Positions 62,974 through 64,000 of a DNA stretch of 64,000 nt are shown here, one piece after another; position 1 is the stretch's first letter; every line of letters begins with the position of its first letter. Origin of the DNA: Myroides sp. WP-1 (lineage in GTDB: Bacteria > Bacteroidota > Bacteroidia > Flavobacteriales > Flavobacteriaceae); NCBI RefSeq assembly GCF_014145635.1, contig NZ_JACHTC010000002.1:62001-126000 (forward strand). The letters are read 5' to 3'. A model generated the notes under the pieces. The model searched no databases. It was given only the letters and a program-made list of their open reading frames with translations, and was not told the origin of the DNA. The position numbers and the translations under genes are program-made.

Positions 62974-64000
62974 TTGGGAGATTTCTTTGTTTTTCACCGA
63001 AAGTTAGCGTTGTGTTTACTTTTTATTTTATGTGGTGTTCTACCTGGAGCCGCACAAAATACGCTATTGAATCAACCGAATGATTCTATTGCACAACCTG
63101 CTTATGATTTTGGTAAGGTAGAATTACCAGATCCCGAAATTATCAAGGAATCTTATCGCTATGATCCTCTAACGGATCAATATTACTACGCTAAAGTAGT
63201 GGGCGATTATAACCTGAGTTTACCTCTTATTCTTTCTCGTAAAGAATACGAGAAAATACTGATGCGTGCAGAAATGCGTCGCTATTTTTCACAAAAATTC
63301 AATGCCGTTAACGGAACCTTAGAGGATGAACAAGCGCAACGAGATATGTTGCCGCGTTATTACGTGAATTCTAAATTGTTTTCTGGGATCTTCGGATCAA
63401 ATGAAATTGATGTAAAACCTACAGGATCTGTTGAGTTTGATATGGGAATTCGCCATACTAAACAAGAAAATCCATTGATGTCTAGCCGAAATAGAAAGTC
63501 AACAACTTTTGATTTCGACCAGCGAATCAGTATGGGATTACAAGGAATGGTTGGAACGCGCTTAGCAGTGAACGCTAATTATGATACGCAAGCGAGTTTT
63601 GACTTTCAAAATATCATGAAGTTAGAATACAGCCCAGACGAAGATGATATTGTTCAGAAAGTAGAAGTAGGGAACGTAAGTATGCCAATCAGTGGATCGT
63701 TAATTCGTGGTGCTCAAAGTTTATTTGGAGTAAAAACGGAATTGAAATTTGGTAAAACTACAATTACGGGAATCTTTTCTGAACAAAAATCTCAAACAAC
63801 TTCTGTCAATGCAGAAGGTGGCGGGATGTTGGAAGATTTCGAAATGTACGCGTTGGATTACGATGAGGATCGACATTTCTTCTTATCTCAATACTTTAGA
63901 AGTAAGTATGACGAAGCGCTGAAAAATTATCCTTACGTTAACTCTAGGGTGAGAATTACTCGTGTGGAAGTTTGGGTAACCAACCGCTATAACCGAGTGA
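62974..64000 (+). CDS. sprA: Gliding/T9SS protein SprA, N-terminal part (cut by right edge)
   Basis: The first 342 codons of SprA, the very large outer-membrane translocon of the type IX secretion system, needed for gliding adhesin export. A signal peptide (LALCLLFILCGVLPGAAQ) follows the TTG start at 62974, which lies 3 bp after ruvA; no upstream ATG exists. Recognisable SprA sequence includes YDPLTDQYYYAKVVGDYN, KEYEKILMRAEMRRYFSQK and QRISMGLQGMVGTRLAVNAN. The frame is still open at base 64000. With gldD it indicates a gliding/T9SS-type organism. Confidence 0.92.
   Translation, partial: MGDFFVFHRKLALCLLFILCGVLPGAAQNTLLNQPNDSIAQPAYDFGKVELPDPEIIKESYRYDPLTDQYYYAKVVGDYNLSLPLILSRKEYEKILMRAEMRRYFSQKFNAVNGTLEDEQAQRDMLPRYYVNSKLFSGIFGSNEIDVKPTGSVEFDMGIRHTKQENPLMSSRNRKSTTFDFDQRISMGLQGMVGTRLAVNANYDTQASFDFQNIMKLEYSPDEDDIVQKVEVGNVSMPISGSLIRGAQSLFGVKTELKFGKTTITGIFSEQKSQTTSVNAEGGGMLEDFEMYALDYDEDRHFFLSQYFRSKYDEALKNYPYVNSRVRITRVEVWVTNRYNRV

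Noticed and set aside
1..64000. CRISPR arrays, tRNA or rRNA genes
   Set aside because: No regularly spaced repeats, tRNA cloverleaf-like sequences or rRNA signatures were noticed; a tRNAscan-SE run would be needed to exclude tRNAs formally.

Overview
The window looks like chromosome of a Flavobacteriaceae bacterium (Flavobacterium/Myroides-like). The evidence is low-GC DNA, Bacteroidetes-type promoters (TAnnTTTG at -7), few Shine-Dalgarno sites, gliding/type IX secretion genes (gldD, sprA, a PorT-family barrel), an alternative complex III (ActA-F) followed by a cytochrome oxidase, and gene orders typical of the family: HU-bL38-like-rng, ftsX-DUF3098-uppP-truB, ruvA-sprA, dxs-DUF3078. Genus assignment is a guess.

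Layout. 1-2658: an M16 peptidase subunit without the zinc motif (its start lies outside the window) and a metal-binding lipoprotein. 2722-4808 (minus): mutY-ssb-gldD, without the gldE usually found between ssb and gldD. 4948-7124: HU, a 30-residue basic ribosomal-type protein and RNase G. 7162-15538 (minus): penicillin-binding protein 1C, an alpha-2-macroglobulin lipoprotein with a thioester motif, and tadA. 15784-19477: dxs and two outer-membrane-type proteins. 19502-26826: housekeeping genes rpoN, asnS, pyrH, frr, a patatin, a thioredoxin-like protein and a YiiX-like protein. 27020-28919: aldehyde dehydrogenase and DUF779.

28976-38428 holds the most unusual region. A very AT-rich block of about 8.5 kb (29279-37748) lies between two copies of the 3' end of truB (275 bp, 271 identical). 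The right copy belongs to a complete truB; the left copy is a headless remnant. The block carries a peptide natural-product (RiPP) operon: a receiver/LuxR-type regulator lacking the phospho-acceptor Asp, an outer-membrane beta-barrel with plug, a 57-residue double-glycine precursor whose core has three evenly spaced cysteines (C-x5-C-x5-C), a radical SAM/SPASM maturase, an unrecognised helical 309-residue protein and a C39-peptidase ABC exporter. A hairpin follows the precursor gene and another ends the operon. My reading is that the maturase modifies the core cysteines, the exporter cuts after Gly-Gly and exports the product, and the barrel and the 309-residue protein serve transport, immunity or maturation. 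No integrase or transposase is visible.

38428-64000 returns to core genome: truB, uppP, DUF3098 and ftsX (minus); a LytTR membrane regulator next to an S41 protease gene with tandem 20-bp-spaced repeats in its promoter region; leuS; a SPOR protein; the respiratory operon actABCDEF-coxBA; then ruvB, queG, maeB, ruvA and the beginning of sprA, which runs off the right edge.

I saw no rRNA, tRNA, CRISPR array or insertion sequence. Start codons were moved downstream of the longest reading frame where a signal peptide, promoter or conserved N-terminus demanded it.
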